From the NCBI RefSeq assembly GCF_003610255.1, contig NZ_RAPS01000001.1:3224001-3288000 (forward strand): 64,000 bases of DNA. The letters run 5' to 3'. The notes under the pieces are model-generated. The model saw only the letters and a list, made by a program, of their open reading frames with translations, was not told the DNA's origin and made no database searches. Shown piece by piece: positions 1-8,570 of this stretch; position 1 is the stretch's first letter, and each line of letters starts with the position of its first letter. A program made the translations under genes and the position numbers. Source of the stretch: Streptomyces sp. TLI_171 (GTDB lineage Bacteria; Actinomycetota; Actinomycetes; Streptomycetales; Streptomycetaceae).

Positions 1-2156
1 AGCCGGTGGCCGAGGTGCCGCCGGTGGTGGCGGCGAGCCTGCGCGAGGACGTGGCCGGGGACAGGCCGTTGATGCCGCAGTGGATCCGTACGAAGGACGG
101 GCGGCGCACGATGGCCCGCGCCCGCTCCACCCAGGCCCGCCGGGCCGCGCGCAGGTGGCTGGCCCGCCAGCGCACCCACCGCGGCCACCCCGCGCAGGCG
201 TGGCGCGGGATACGGCGCTCCGCGCAGTGGACGGCCGGGTTCGAGGGCGCGCACGTGCAGGCCGCTGGCCACCAAGCGCACATCGCCACCCGCGAGGCCC
301 GCGACCTCGCCCGCCGCGCCCGCTTCACCCTCCTCCCCGGGGACCGGGCCCTCGCCCAGAAGCAGTCCGAGGCCGCCCTCGCGGTCGCGGTCGCGGCGGT
401 CGCGGCGCACAAGAAGGCCAAGTCCAACCGGCGCCGGATCCGGTTCCTGCGCGCCCTGGTCGCCTTCGGCATCCCCGCCGCGGTCGTGCTCGCCGCCTAC
501 GTCGCCCTCGGCGCGGCCGGCCTGTGGCTCGGCCTGGGCGCGGTGCTCGCCGTCGAGGCGTTCCTCGGCCGCCGCCCGGACCGGGAGACGGTGTGGGGCG
601 CCGACACGCGGGCCCTGTCGGACGGCGACCCGCTGACCGAGTCGATGCTGGATCGGGCGTTCAAGGCCGCGAAGGTCATCGGCGACTCCCAGCAGCTGAC
701 GATGGTCACGCCGTGCGCGATCGACCCGGCCGTGCCGAACGCCTGGCACGCGGTGGTCGACCTCCCCGACGTGACCGTGAAGAAGGCCGCGAAGGCGGCC
801 GACGAGATCGCCGCCGCGATGGGTATCGACCGTACCAACCTCGACATCCGCCAAGTCGGCTCCAACGGACGGCGGATGGCGATCTGGGCCTGCGGCCAGG
901 ACCCGTTCCTCGCCACCCGCCGAAACCCCCTGGTCGCCTCGAACGCCAAGCAGGTGAACACCTGGCGCGACGGATTCCCCCTCGCCTTCGACAAGCGCGG
1001 CAACATCCTGCGGCCCACTCTGTCGGACTACTCGTTCGGGTTCTTCGGAGCCACCCGCTCCGGCAAGGGCATGGGCCTGGCCAACCTGCTGGCCGCCGCG
1101 ATGCTCGACCCCCGGGTGCGGATCCGGCTGTTCGACGGCAAGGGCGCCGGCGAGTACGTCCCCCACGCCCGCGCGCTGGCGACCTACGTGCGCCGCAACC
1201 CCAAGCGGCTGGCGCAGTTCCTGCGACTGATGGTCGGCGAGATGAACCGCCGCACCGAGATTCTGGTCGAAGCGGGGCTGTCGAAGGCGAACGAGAAGCT
1301 GATCGACAAGCTCGGCGGCATCGAGCTGGTCGTCATCGACGAACTCGCCACCTACACCGCCAAGAACGGCCCGTCGGGCAAGTACGCGGAGGAGATCACC
1401 GAACTCCTCGCCCAGATCGCCGCCGTCGGCGCCGCGGTCGGCATCGTCCTCGCGCTGGCCACGCAGTACCCGGAGGCGGAGATCGTCACTCCGCGCCTGC
1501 GCGGCAACGTCGCCGCCCGTATGGCCATGCGCGTCGAATCCCCCGGTGCCTCCAACGTCGCACTCGGAGACGGCATGGTCGGCCAGGGCTACGACGCCTC
1601 CAAGATCCCGATCGACAAGACTGCGCGTGGCCGGGCCTGGCTGACCACCCCCGACACCGGCGTGATCGAGGTCCGCTCCCTGTTCATCGACGAGAACGCC
1701 GGGGAGATCCTCCCGCTGATCGAGCGCGGCATCGACCTGCGCACCGAAGCCGGGTGCCTGCCCGACCACTACGACGACCCGATCGAGGCCGCCATGGCCC
1801 GCACCACTGGGGTCTCCGCCGCCGCCGGCGGACCCGACGGCCTCGGCTCCGTCATCCACCGCACCGTCCTCGACCACCTGCTCGCCGCCGCCGAGCAGGC
1901 CAGGACGGGGCAACTCACCAACGCCGAAGCCCTCGCCCACCTCGCCGGAGTCGACCCCGCCCGCTACGCCCGCCAGGACCACGAGACCGAGAACGCGTGG
2001 CTGTCGCGCACCGGCAAGACCCTGCGCACCGACCTCGCCGACCTCGGCGCTGACGTCCCCCTGGTCCGCCTCACCGTCGCCGACGGCACTCGCCCCAACG
2101 GCTACACCCTCCAGGCCCTCAAGGACGCGTTCACCGCCCTCGACAACGCCGCCTGA
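1..2156 (+). CDS. FtsK/SpoIIIE-type DNA translocase of the element (TraB-like), 5' end possibly outside the window
   Basis: Numbering is from the GTG at 6. A basic N-terminal region is followed by a hydrophobic segment at about residues 150-185. A Walker A motif GATRSGKG lies at 348-355 and a Walker B strand LVVIDE at 441-446. These are the marks of FtsK/SpoIIIE ATPases. In streptomycete conjugation a TraB-type hexamer moves double-stranded DNA between hyphae, and that is the inferred role. The frame is open to the window edge, so the true start may be upstream. A set of CCTGACG repeats begins over its stop codon and continues downstream, where TraB-binding clt sites are known in other elements. 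Confidence 0.85.
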   Translation, partial: PVAEVPPVVAASLREDVAGDRPLMPQWIRTKDGRRTMARARSTQARRAARRWLARQRTHRGHPAQAWRGIRRSAQWTAGFEGAHVQAAGHQAHIATREARDLARRARFTLLPGDRALAQKQSEAALAVAVAAVAAHKKAKSNRRRIRFLRALVAFGIPAAVVLAAYVALGAAGLWLGLGAVLAVEAFLGRRPDRETVWGADTRALSDGDPLTESMLDRAFKAAKVIGDSQQLTMVTPCAIDPAVPNAWHAVVDLPDVTVKKAAKAADEIAAAMGIDRTNLDIRQVGSNGRRMAIWACGQDPFLATRRNPLVASNAKQVNTWRDGFPLAFDKRGNILRPTLSDYSFGFFGATRSGKGMGLANLLAAAMLDPRVRIRLFDGKGAGEYVPHARALATYVRRNPKRLAQFLRLMVGEMNRRTEILVEAGLSKANEKLIDKLGGIELVVIDELATYTAKNGPSGKYAEEITELLAQIAAVGAAVGIVLALATQYPEAEIVTPRLRGNVAARMAMRVESPGASNVALGDGMVGQGYDASKIPIDKTARGRAWLTTPDTGVIEVRSLFIDENAGEILPLIERGIDLRTEAGCLPDHYDDPIEAAMARTTGVSAAAGGPDGLGSVIHRTVLDHLLAAAEQARTGQLTNAEALAHLAGVDPARYARQDHETENAWLSRTGKTLRTDLADLGADVPLVRLTVADGTRPNGYTLQALKDAFTALDNAA

Positions 2157-2357
2157 CGCCCCGTTTGCCCCGTTTCACCGGCCTGACCGACCCCTGACGA
2201 CCCGGGAAACACGCAGGTCACAGCCCTGCGGTCCATGTCGGCCGCCCTGACGCGCCCTGACGCCGGAAGTCCTCCGGCGGCGGGCCCGTCAGGGGCCCGG
2301 CCCGATCCGTCACCCCGCTGACCTGCGGCAATCCGCGCCAGGCAGGGGCCCGTCAGG
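2152..2357. repeat. Cluster of CCTGACG heptamers; candidate clt (transfer) locus or operator
   Basis: Exact copies of CCTGACG occur at 2152-2158, 2193-2199, 2246-2252 and 2256-2262. The reverse complement occurs at 2287-2293 and 2351-2357. Three forward copies and the first reverse copy extend to the octamer CCCTGACG. By base composition well under one copy would be expected in this stretch. The gap between the translocase gene and the next gene holds no other recognisable feature. The place, just downstream of a TraB-type gene, matches the known position of TraB recognition repeats; function is inferred. Confidence 0.45.
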
Positions 2358-2413
2358 CCGCCCGAAACGGGCAATCCACCCCAAAGTTGCCCCCTGGAAG
2401 GAGAGTTCCCTCC

Positions 2414-2605
2414 GTGGTCTTCAGCATCTCCGCCGTTGCGCTGTTCGGCATCGTCCTCGCCCTGATGCTCCGCTTCCGCGCCGTCACCGCCGGCGGCGCG
2501 ATCGTCGCCGCGCTGTTCGGCTTCTTCGTCGCCTCCACCGGCATCGCGCCGGTCGTGAACAGCACCATCACCGATCTTCTGCACGCCCTGCCCGGCCTCC
2601 ACTGA
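2414..2605 (+). CDS. Small two-helix membrane protein of the element
   Basis: 63 residues from GTG 2414, preceded by AAGGAGAG; an upstream TTG at 2387 in the same frame has no ribosome site. The protein is almost wholly hydrophobic, with two predicted membrane segments (about residues 2-20 and 25-45) and a short tail. No catalytic motif is visible. Small membrane proteins close to the transfer gene are typical of AICEs and streptomycete plasmids (spread or Spd proteins), which makes a role in DNA spread plausible but unproven. Confidence 0.6.
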   Translation: MVFSISAVALFGIVLALMLRFRAVTAGGAIVAALFGFFVASTGIAPVVNSTITDLLHALPGLH

Positions 2606-2623
2606 CCACGCAAGGAGCCCGCC

Positions 2624-2830
2624 GTGCCCACCGCCCGCGCCGCCGCCGAACCCGCCCCCGAACAGGACGTCCTGCTCGACGTCTTCACCCGCTCCCACCT
2701 CACCGTCGCCCACACCGCCAGCACCGCCCACCCCGGCCAGTGGTGGCACCTGTGGACCGCGGACGGCCGCTACCTCGGCTCCGCCAACCGCCCCGAACTC
2801 CTCGGCCACCTCATCCACCTCACCCGCTGA
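2624..2830 (+). CDS. Small hypothetical protein of the element
   Basis: 68 residues from GTG 2624, with AAGGAG seven bases upstream. It has a WHLWTADGRYLGSA stretch that looks like a short beta-hairpin domain, no signal peptide and no membrane segment. It lies 18 bases after the preceding gene and 39 bases before the next, in the same direction, so it is probably in the same transcript. I do not recognise a family. Confidence 0.55.
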   Translation: MPTARAAAEPAPEQDVLLDVFTRSHLTVAHTASTAHPGQWWHLWTADGRYLGSANRPELLGHLIHLTR

Positions 2831-2869
2831 CCCGCACCCGCACCGCCGCCGCGAACGGAGGAACCACCC

Positions 2870-3412
2870 ATGCACGGCAACACCCGCACCCTCGCCCGAC
2901 TCGCCCTGCCCGAACTCGCGTTCGTCGCCGACGGCACCGAACTCGTCCGCGAGATCGAGCGCTACCTCGCCGCCCAGCCCCACGCCGCACGGATCGCCGT
3001 CCCGACCGTCAGCACGCTCGGGCAGGCCCCGATCACCTGGGACCTCGGCATGACCCGGCCCCAACCCACCCTCGCCGACCGGCTGCTGCGCCGCCCCGCC
3101 GCGCCCTTGCCGATCGACACCGCCACCCACCTGCGACTCCTGTCCCGCTACCTGACCGTCCACGGCTGGTGCCAGGGCGCGCTGTGGGACGAGACCGGCC
3201 GCCGCTGCATCCTCGGAGCCCAACTCGCGGTCCTGCAAGCCGGATACGGCACCGCGGACACCGTGATGCGCGCCCGCCGCCACCTGATGGAGCACTTCGT
3301 CGCCCAGGACCCCGCCGTCCGGTCCGTCGACCAGTGGAACGACCACCCCGGTCGCACCGCCGCCCAGGTCCACCGCGCCCTCGACATCACCGCCGCCCGC
3401 GCCCGCAACTGA
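2870..3412 (+). CDS. Conserved hypothetical protein, DUF6197-like
   Basis: 180 residues from ATG 2870, with GGAGG upstream. The C-terminal half carries WCQGALWDETGRRCILGA followed by a helical segment. This resembles the small cytosolic domain annotated as DUF6197 in many streptomycete phages and integrative elements; the match is from memory. No catalytic residues are apparent and no function is assigned. Confidence 0.6.
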   Translation: MHGNTRTLARLALPELAFVADGTELVREIERYLAAQPHAARIAVPTVSTLGQAPITWDLGMTRPQPTLADRLLRRPAAPLPIDTATHLRLLSRYLTVHGWCQGALWDETGRRCILGAQLAVLQAGYGTADTVMRARRHLMEHFVAQDPAVRSVDQWNDHPGRTAAQVHRALDITAARARN

Positions 3413-3435
3413 CCACTTCTGCAGAGGAGTTGAAC

Positions 3436-3627
3436 ATGCCCCTGTTCAAGAAGGGCGACACCGTCCGCATCGCCCGCGACAAGTACGCCGAGAACGGCTC
3501 CCGCGACTTCACCGGCCAGGTCGGCCAGGTCTGCACCACCGGCCCCGAAGGCACGACCGTCGCCGGCCTCGACGCCGGGAGCGACCAGTCCTACTGGTTC
3601 GAGAACTCCGAGATCGAACGCGCCTGA
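3436..3627 (+). CDS. Small SH3-barrel-like (KOW/mind-bomb type) hypothetical protein
   Basis: 63 residues from ATG 3436, with GAGGAG upstream. The pattern KKGDTVRIARDKY, then GQVGQV, then SYWFENSEIE is that of a small five-stranded barrel such as KOW or mind-bomb SH3 repeats, which bind nucleic acid or peptides. It is charged and soluble. It lies between the DUF6197-like gene and ssb in the element. Function unknown. Confidence 0.55.
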   Translation: MPLFKKGDTVRIARDKYAENGSRDFTGQVGQVCTTGPEGTTVAGLDAGSDQSYWFENSEIERA

Positions 3628-3747
3628 CCGCCCTGTGCCGACCGCCGTTCCGTCCAACACCCGCTCCGAAGGCGGTTGTTGGGCGGTGCGGGGGACGGAC
3701 AGACCCGCTCCCGAAACACCCTGACCGAGCCCTGTTGGAGGCCCGCA

Positions 3748-4239
3748 GTGTCCGTGGGAGAGACCCCGATCACCGTCGTCGGCAACCTGACCGACGACCC
3801 CGAACTGCGCTTCACCCCCGCCGGCGTCGCCCTCGCTAAGTTCACCATCGCCTCGACCCCGCGCACCTACGACAAGACCACCGGCCAGTGGAAGGACGGC
3901 ACCGCCCTGTTCCTGCGCGCCACCGCCTGGCGCGAGATCGCCGAACACGCCGCCGACAGCCTGACGAAGGGCATGCGCGTCGTCGCCACCGGCCGACTCG
4001 TCCAGCACAACTGGCAGACCGACCAGGGCGAGAACCGCTCCATGCTCGGCCTCGACCTCGACGACATCGGCCCCTCGCTGCGCTTCGCCACCGCCAAGGT
4101 CACCCGCGCCCAGCGGACCAACACCCCCGCCCAGGCCGACCCGTGGGCCACCGCCGCGCCCGCCAGTGCTGGCACCGCGGCGCCGTCGGGCGGGTTCGGC
4201 GGAAGCCCGGCCGGATTCAGCGAGGAACCGCCCTTCTAG
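3748..4239 (+). CDS. ssb: Single-stranded DNA-binding protein of the element
   Basis: 163 residues from GTG 3748, with TTGGAGG upstream. The frame is open back to 3676, but homologues begin at this residue. The N-terminal OB fold runs from ITVVGNLTDDPELRF to about residue 115, followed by a flexible Ala/Pro/Gly linker and the tip EEPPF, the acidic tail SSB uses to recruit replication and repair partners. The length is typical of a mobile-element SSB, shorter than the host copy. It would protect single strands during element replication or transfer. Confidence 0.93.
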   Translation: MSVGETPITVVGNLTDDPELRFTPAGVALAKFTIASTPRTYDKTTGQWKDGTALFLRATAWREIAEHAADSLTKGMRVVATGRLVQHNWQTDQGENRSMLGLDLDDIGPSLRFATAKVTRAQRTNTPAQADPWATAAPASAGTAAPSGGFGGSPAGFSEEPPF

Positions 4240-4257
4240 GCCCAGCCCCAACAGCGC

Positions 4258-4316
4258 AAAAGGGCCCCGCAGCAGCCGAACAAGCCGGCAAGCACGCGGC
4301 TGCTGCGGGGCCCTTC
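4258..4316 (+). terminator. Strong hairpin after ssb
   Basis: AAGGGCCCCGCAGCAGCCG pairs with CGGCTGCTGCGGGGCCCTT across a loop of about 18 bases. It lies between ssb and the next gene. There is no T run, as is usual for streptomycete terminators. It separates the ssb unit from the methyltransferase unit. Confidence 0.75.
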
Positions 4317-4349
4317 CCGACCCGCTCTCACGAGATCAGGAAGACCAGC

Positions 4350-4949
4350 ATGCCCGAGTTCACCACCCGCACGCTCGCCCTCATCGACGACATCGACGAC
4401 AAGGAGCGCGCCTCCGACGGCCGCTCCCGCTACGGCTCCTACCTCGCCCTCAACGCCCGCCACCTGCACGACGACGGCGAACCCCTCTCCCCGGCCGCCT
4501 TCGCCGCCGCCGCGTGGCGCATCGCCACCAGCCCCGTCATGGCCCCCGGCTACGTCCGCATCCGCCCCGACCTCGCCTCCTTCGCCGCCCAGGCGGCCGA
4601 GTACGACCCGGACGTGCTGCTGCTGCGCCTGACCGTGCCGCTGCGCCACCAGGCCCTCGCCCACCGGCCCACCGGACGGCCCGCCGACTGGAGCACCTAC
4701 CGCTCGGCGTGGACCGACGAGCAGTTCGCCGCCCGAGTCGAGCCGGAGCACTTCGACCGGACCGCGCTGCTGCTCACCGCGGAGCTGATCCGGCCCGTCC
4801 CGGACGAGCTGCTGTTCGACCCGAGCACCGCCCGGCCCGGCCCGCGGATGACCCACGAGGCCAAGCAGGTCGTCCACTCCCTCGCCGAGTACGCCAACAC
4901 CCACGTCGGCCCCGCCGTCGCGAGCCTCCTGGCCGGGGGTGCCCGGTGA
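4350..4949 (+). CDS. Hypothetical protein coupled to the methyltransferase
   Basis: 199 residues from ATG 4350, with CAGGAAG upstream. It is mainly helical and acidic at the N terminus (LIDDIDDKERASDGRSRYG), with no membrane segment and no catalytic motif that I recognise. Its stop codon overlaps the GTG start of the methyltransferase, so the two are translationally coupled. A role linked to the methyltransferase or to element maintenance is possible but is only context. Confidence 0.6.
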   Translation: MPEFTTRTLALIDDIDDKERASDGRSRYGSYLALNARHLHDDGEPLSPAAFAAAAWRIATSPVMAPGYVRIRPDLASFAAQAAEYDPDVLLLRLTVPLRHQALAHRPTGRPADWSTYRSAWTDEQFAARVEPEHFDRTALLLTAELIRPVPDELLFDPSTARPGPRMTHEAKQVVHSLAEYANTHVGPAVASLLAGGAR

Positions 4950-6526
4950 CGCTGACCTACATCGACTTCTTCTGCGGCGCGGGCGGAAGCAGCGCCGGCG
5001 CGGAGCGGGTGCCCGGGGTGAAGGCCGCACTCGCCGCGAACCACTGGGACAAGGCCATCGCCTCGCACTCGGCGAACTTCCCCGACGCCGACCACTTCCT
5101 CGGCGACCTGCACGACGCCGACGTCGCCAAGTTCCCCGCCGCGGACCTGTTCTGGGCCTCCCCGGAGTGCCCGAAATGGTCGACCGCGCGCGGGGTGAAG
5201 CGGGACTTCGACAAGCAGCCCGACCTGTTCGGCGAGACCCTCCCGGACGCCGCGACCGACCGCTCGCGCGCGCTGATGTGGGACGTCCCCCGCTACCTGG
5301 AGGCGATGGCCGCCCGCGGCAAGCCGGTCCTGGCCGGCGTGGTGGAGAACGTCATCGACGTCCGCGCCTGGGACCTGTGGACCCGCTGGGTGCAGGACAT
5401 CCGCGACCTCGGCTACGCGACCCGGCTGATCGCCCTCAACTCCATGCACGCCCGACCCGCCGTCACCCCCGTCGCGCCGCAGTCCCGCGACCGCCTCTAC
5501 CTCGCCTACTGGCTGCGCGAGTTGGGACGCACCCCGGACTGGGACAAATGGCTGCGCCCGCGCGCCTGGTGCACCGGCTGCCAGGAGTGGGTGCGGGCAG
5601 TGCAGGCGTTCAAGCGGCCCGGCGCGGACATGGGCCGCTACCGCCAGCAGTACGCCTACCGCTGCCCCCACGTGACCTGCCGCAACCAGGTCGTGGAACC
5701 CCCGGTGGTCCCCGCGGCGAGCATCATCGACTGGTCCCTGCCCGGCCAGCGCGTCGGCGGCCGCACCAAGCCCCTCGCCGACAAGACCCTCGCCCGCATC
5801 GAAGCCGGCCTTCGCCGCTACGCCGGCGCGGACGGCACCCCGCCGTTCCTGGTGCCGCTGCGCTCCGGCCGCAACCGCTCCCTGCTCGCCGGCCGTGACC
5901 CGCTGGCCACCGTCGTCGCCGACGGCGGCAACCACGGCCTCACCACCGCCGCCACCGCGCCCGGGGCACTGCTGGTGCCGACCGAGGGCCGCGACGGCAA
6001 GAGCGCCACCGCCGCCATCGAGCCGCTGCGCACCCAGACCGCCCGCAACGAGACCGGTCTCGCGTGGCTGCCGTTCATCGCCGAACTGCGCGGCGGCTCC
6101 TCCGACGCCCGCCCCGTCCTCGACGCCCTCGCCACCGTCACCGCCTCCGGCAACCACCACGGCCTCGCCCTCCCCGCCGCCGCTCCCGTCGACTGGTCGG
6201 CGCTGCTCACCCCGTACTACGGCAAAGGCACCGCCCGCCCCGTCGCCGAGCCCGTCGGCACGATGACCACCCGCGACTGCTACGCCCTCGCCACCGGCCG
6301 CAACTCGGGTGTGGTGGAAGTGGACGACGTGCTGTTCCGGATGCTGGAGCCGCACGAGATCGGCGCGGCCATGACCTTCCTGCCCGATTACGTGGTCGTC
6401 GGCAACAAGCGCGAGAAGGTCCGCCAGTTCGGCAACGCCGTCACCAGCAACGTCGCCGAAGTCCTGGTCTCCGCCCTGGTCGAAGCCGTCACCGGCCAGG
6501 AACTCGCCACCGGATGGGCCGCATGA
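4946..6526 (+). CDS. DNA cytosine-C5 methyltransferase
   Basis: 526 residues from GTG 4946, overlapping the previous stop. Motif I DFFCGAGGSS lies at 7-16, which binds S-adenosylmethionine. The Pro-Cys loop is PECPKWS, with catalytic Cys75, a variant of the usual PPCQ. Motif VI ENV is at 133-135 and motif X QFGNAVTSNV is near the C terminus. A cysteine-rich insertion (CTGC ... CPHVTC) in the middle could bind zinc and help read the target. No restriction gene is adjacent, so this is an orphan enzyme, probably protecting the element against host restriction or marking its DNA. Target sequence not predictable. Confidence 0.88.
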   Translation: MTLTYIDFFCGAGGSSAGAERVPGVKAALAANHWDKAIASHSANFPDADHFLGDLHDADVAKFPAADLFWASPECPKWSTARGVKRDFDKQPDLFGETLPDAATDRSRALMWDVPRYLEAMAARGKPVLAGVVENVIDVRAWDLWTRWVQDIRDLGYATRLIALNSMHARPAVTPVAPQSRDRLYLAYWLRELGRTPDWDKWLRPRAWCTGCQEWVRAVQAFKRPGADMGRYRQQYAYRCPHVTCRNQVVEPPVVPAASIIDWSLPGQRVGGRTKPLADKTLARIEAGLRRYAGADGTPPFLVPLRSGRNRSLLAGRDPLATVVADGGNHGLTTAATAPGALLVPTEGRDGKSATAAIEPLRTQTARNETGLAWLPFIAELRGGSSDARPVLDALATVTASGNHHGLALPAAAPVDWSALLTPYYGKGTARPVAEPVGTMTTRDCYALATGRNSGVVEVDDVLFRMLEPHEIGAAMTFLPDYVVVGNKREKVRQFGNAVTSNVAEVLVSALVEAVTGQELATGWAA

Positions 6527-6879
6527 GCGCCCCGACCGCGCCCCCGCCGCTCGGCGACACCGGCCTGTGGCAGGCCGTCATGACCGCCGCTGACGACCGC
6601 TGCCAGTGCTCCGGCGCCTGCGGGAAGTCCCACGCCAAGGACGGCGACCGGTGCCCCCGCGAGGACGGCTCCCACCGCACCCACGGCGGCGGCCGGGTCC
6701 GCCTCCTCGCCGCACCCGCCGACCCCGCCGACCTGGCCCTGCCCGACCACCGGGCCGCCGCCCTGCCCCCGGCCCGCCTCGCCGCCTGGTGCCCGACCTG
6801 CCACCACGCCGCCCGCACCGCCGCCCGCAAGAGCGCCGCGGCCGCGCAGCCGCCCGCCGAACCCGCCGCCCTGTTCTGA
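6523..6879 (+). CDS. Cysteine-rich, probably zinc-binding small protein
   Basis: 118 residues; ATG 6523 overlaps the methyltransferase stop. The pattern CQCSGACGKSH ... CPRED, then WCPTCHH, gives several Cys and His that could form one or two zinc sites and recalls the treble-clef core of HNH proteins. However, no clear HNH catalytic set (HxxP...N...H) is present. The middle is Ala/Pro-rich. It follows the methyltransferase in a coupled unit, which would suit a DNA-binding or nuclease-like partner, but this is inference. Confidence 0.6.
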   Translation: MSAPTAPPPLGDTGLWQAVMTAADDRCQCSGACGKSHAKDGDRCPREDGSHRTHGGGRVRLLAAPADPADLALPDHRAAALPPARLAAWCPTCHHAARTAARKSAAAAQPPAEPAALF

Positions 6880-6895
6880 CCCGGAGGAGAGACCT

Positions 6896-7594
6896 GTGTC
6901 CGTCACCCTGCCCGACCTGCCCGGAATCATCCGCCGCCTCGCCCCGCACATCAGCACCGACGACACCCTGCCCAGCATCAACGGCATCTACCTCGAAGCC
7001 ACCGGCACCCACCTGTTCGCCTGCGCCACCGACCGCTACACCTTCGCCCTCACCCGCCACGAAACCGCCGAAGACACCGCCTCCGCCCCGTGGCGCGCCC
7101 TCATCGCCAAGTCCGACCTCACCGCCCTCAAGGCCCTGTTCACCGGCCGCCGCCACCGCACCGAACACACCCTCACCTACGAGCAGGCGTGGCCCGGTGC
7201 CGAGGCATGGCTGTCCGTCAGCGACGGTGACCGCGCCCTTCAGCTGTCCGCCCACGCCGAGGAAGCCTCCCGCTTCCCCAACTGGCGGCCCCTGTTCGCC
7301 GACGCCCTCGCCGCCGAACCCCGCCTCACCCAGGAAGCCCACTACAGCGCCGACTTCCTCGCCCGCTGGCACCACGCCCCCGCCAAACGCCACGAACCCC
7401 TCACCCTCTGGTCCGCCGGACCGGACAAGCCCCTCCTCATCGCCGCCGGCCACGACTTCCTCGGCCTCCAGATGCCCATCCGCCACGACTCCTCCGCCGT
7501 CGACCACCGCGACCGCACCCACCTGCGCACCGCATGGACCGACGCCCTCACCACCAACCCGGGCAGCAACGGCCGGGTGCTGAAGGCCGCCTGA
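6896..7594 (+). CDS. Short beta-sliding-clamp-like protein of the element
   Basis: 232 residues from GTG 6896, with GGAGGAG upstream. Residues about 20-60 contain SINGIYLEATG then FACATDRYTFALTRHE, a pattern close to the first repeat of DNA polymerase III beta clamps, where the TDRY-type strand is conserved. At 232 residues it could hold at most two of the three clamp domains of the normal 370-residue protein. It sits directly before the prim-pol and ATPase genes, so a processivity or polymerase-recruiting role for element replication is plausible. A divergent or degenerate clamp fold is also possible. Confidence 0.55.
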   Translation: MSVTLPDLPGIIRRLAPHISTDDTLPSINGIYLEATGTHLFACATDRYTFALTRHETAEDTASAPWRALIAKSDLTALKALFTGRRHRTEHTLTYEQAWPGAEAWLSVSDGDRALQLSAHAEEASRFPNWRPLFADALAAEPRLTQEAHYSADFLARWHHAPAKRHEPLTLWSAGPDKPLLIAAGHDFLGLQMPIRHDSSAVDHRDRTHLRTAWTDALTTNPGSNGRVLKAA

Positions 7595-7682
7595 CCCCGC
7601 CCCGGGCGGGCCCGTGACCCGACCACGGGCCCGCCCGGTCGGCTCCCCCTCCCCTGCCCGCACCGACCGGAGGAGTCCTCCC

Positions 7683-8570
7683 ATGCCCGCAAACCTCCTG
7701 CTGGACGCCGCGCTCACCGCCGCCGCACGCGGCTGGTACGTCTTCCCGCTCATCCCCCGGGGCAAGATCCCCGCCGTCAAGGAGTGGGAGCAGCGCGCCA
7801 CCCTCGACCCGGACCGCATCCGCCGCTGCTGGACCTCCGGCCCGTACAACATCGGCATCGCGTGCGGCCCCTCCCGCCTGCTCGTCGTCGACCAGGACAC
7901 CCCCAAAGGCCCGGACGACCTCCCCCAGGCCGCCTGGGACCTGCCCGGCGTCGTCGACGGCCACGACGTCTTCGCCCTGGTCTGCGAGCGCCACGGCCAG
8001 CCGCTCCCGGATGCCACCCACACCGTCCGCTCCCCCAGCGGCAGCACCCACCTTTACCTCGCCCAGCCCGACGGCATCGAGCTGCGCAACACCAGCGGCG
8101 AACGCGGACGCGGCCTCGGCTGGAAGGTCGACACCCGGGGCGGCGGCGGCCTGGTCGTCGCCGCCGGCAGCATCGTCGCCAAGGGCACCTACACGACCGT
8201 CCTGGACGCCCCTGTGGCCCCGCTGCCCGCCTGGCTCGCCGAACGGCTCGCCCCGGCCCCGCAGGCCCCGCAGCAGCCCGTCACGGCCCTTCTGCGGGCC
8301 ACCGACCGGCGCACCGCCTACCTGCGCGCCGCCGTCGACGGCCAGATCGCCGCCGTCACAGGCGCGCCCGACCACCACAACGACGCCCTCTACGCCTCCG
8401 CCGTCGCCCTCGGACAGCTCGTCGCCGGCGGCGAACTGACCGAGAGCCAGGTCACCGGATGGCTGATGGACGCCGCCGCGCAGGTCAACCACGCCCCCGC
8501 CCGCGCCGCCCGCACCATCGCCTCCGGCCTCAAGGCCGGAGCCCGGCGTCCCCGTTCGGTCGCCGCGTGA
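7683..8570 (+). CDS. Bifunctional DNA primase/polymerase (prim-pol)
   Basis: 295 residues from ATG 7683, with GGAGGAG upstream. The N-terminal 200 residues follow the archaeo-eukaryotic primase superfamily Prim-Pol fold: RGWYVFPLIPRGKIPAV, then GIACGPSRLLVVDQD (the metal-binding acidic strand), SPSGSTHLYL and a glycine-rich KVDTRGGGGLVVAAGS. A helical tail follows. Prim-pol enzymes start and extend DNA chains in many AICEs and phages. Its stop overlaps the next start (GTGA), coupling it to the ATPase, the usual primase-helicase pair. Confidence 0.85.
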   Translation: MPANLLLDAALTAAARGWYVFPLIPRGKIPAVKEWEQRATLDPDRIRRCWTSGPYNIGIACGPSRLLVVDQDTPKGPDDLPQAAWDLPGVVDGHDVFALVCERHGQPLPDATHTVRSPSGSTHLYLAQPDGIELRNTSGERGRGLGWKVDTRGGGGLVVAAGSIVAKGTYTTVLDAPVAPLPAWLAERLAPAPQAPQQPVTALLRATDRRTAYLRAAVDGQIAAVTGAPDHHNDALYASAVALGQLVAGGELTESQVTGWLMDAAAQVNHAPARAARTIASGLKAGARRPRSVAA

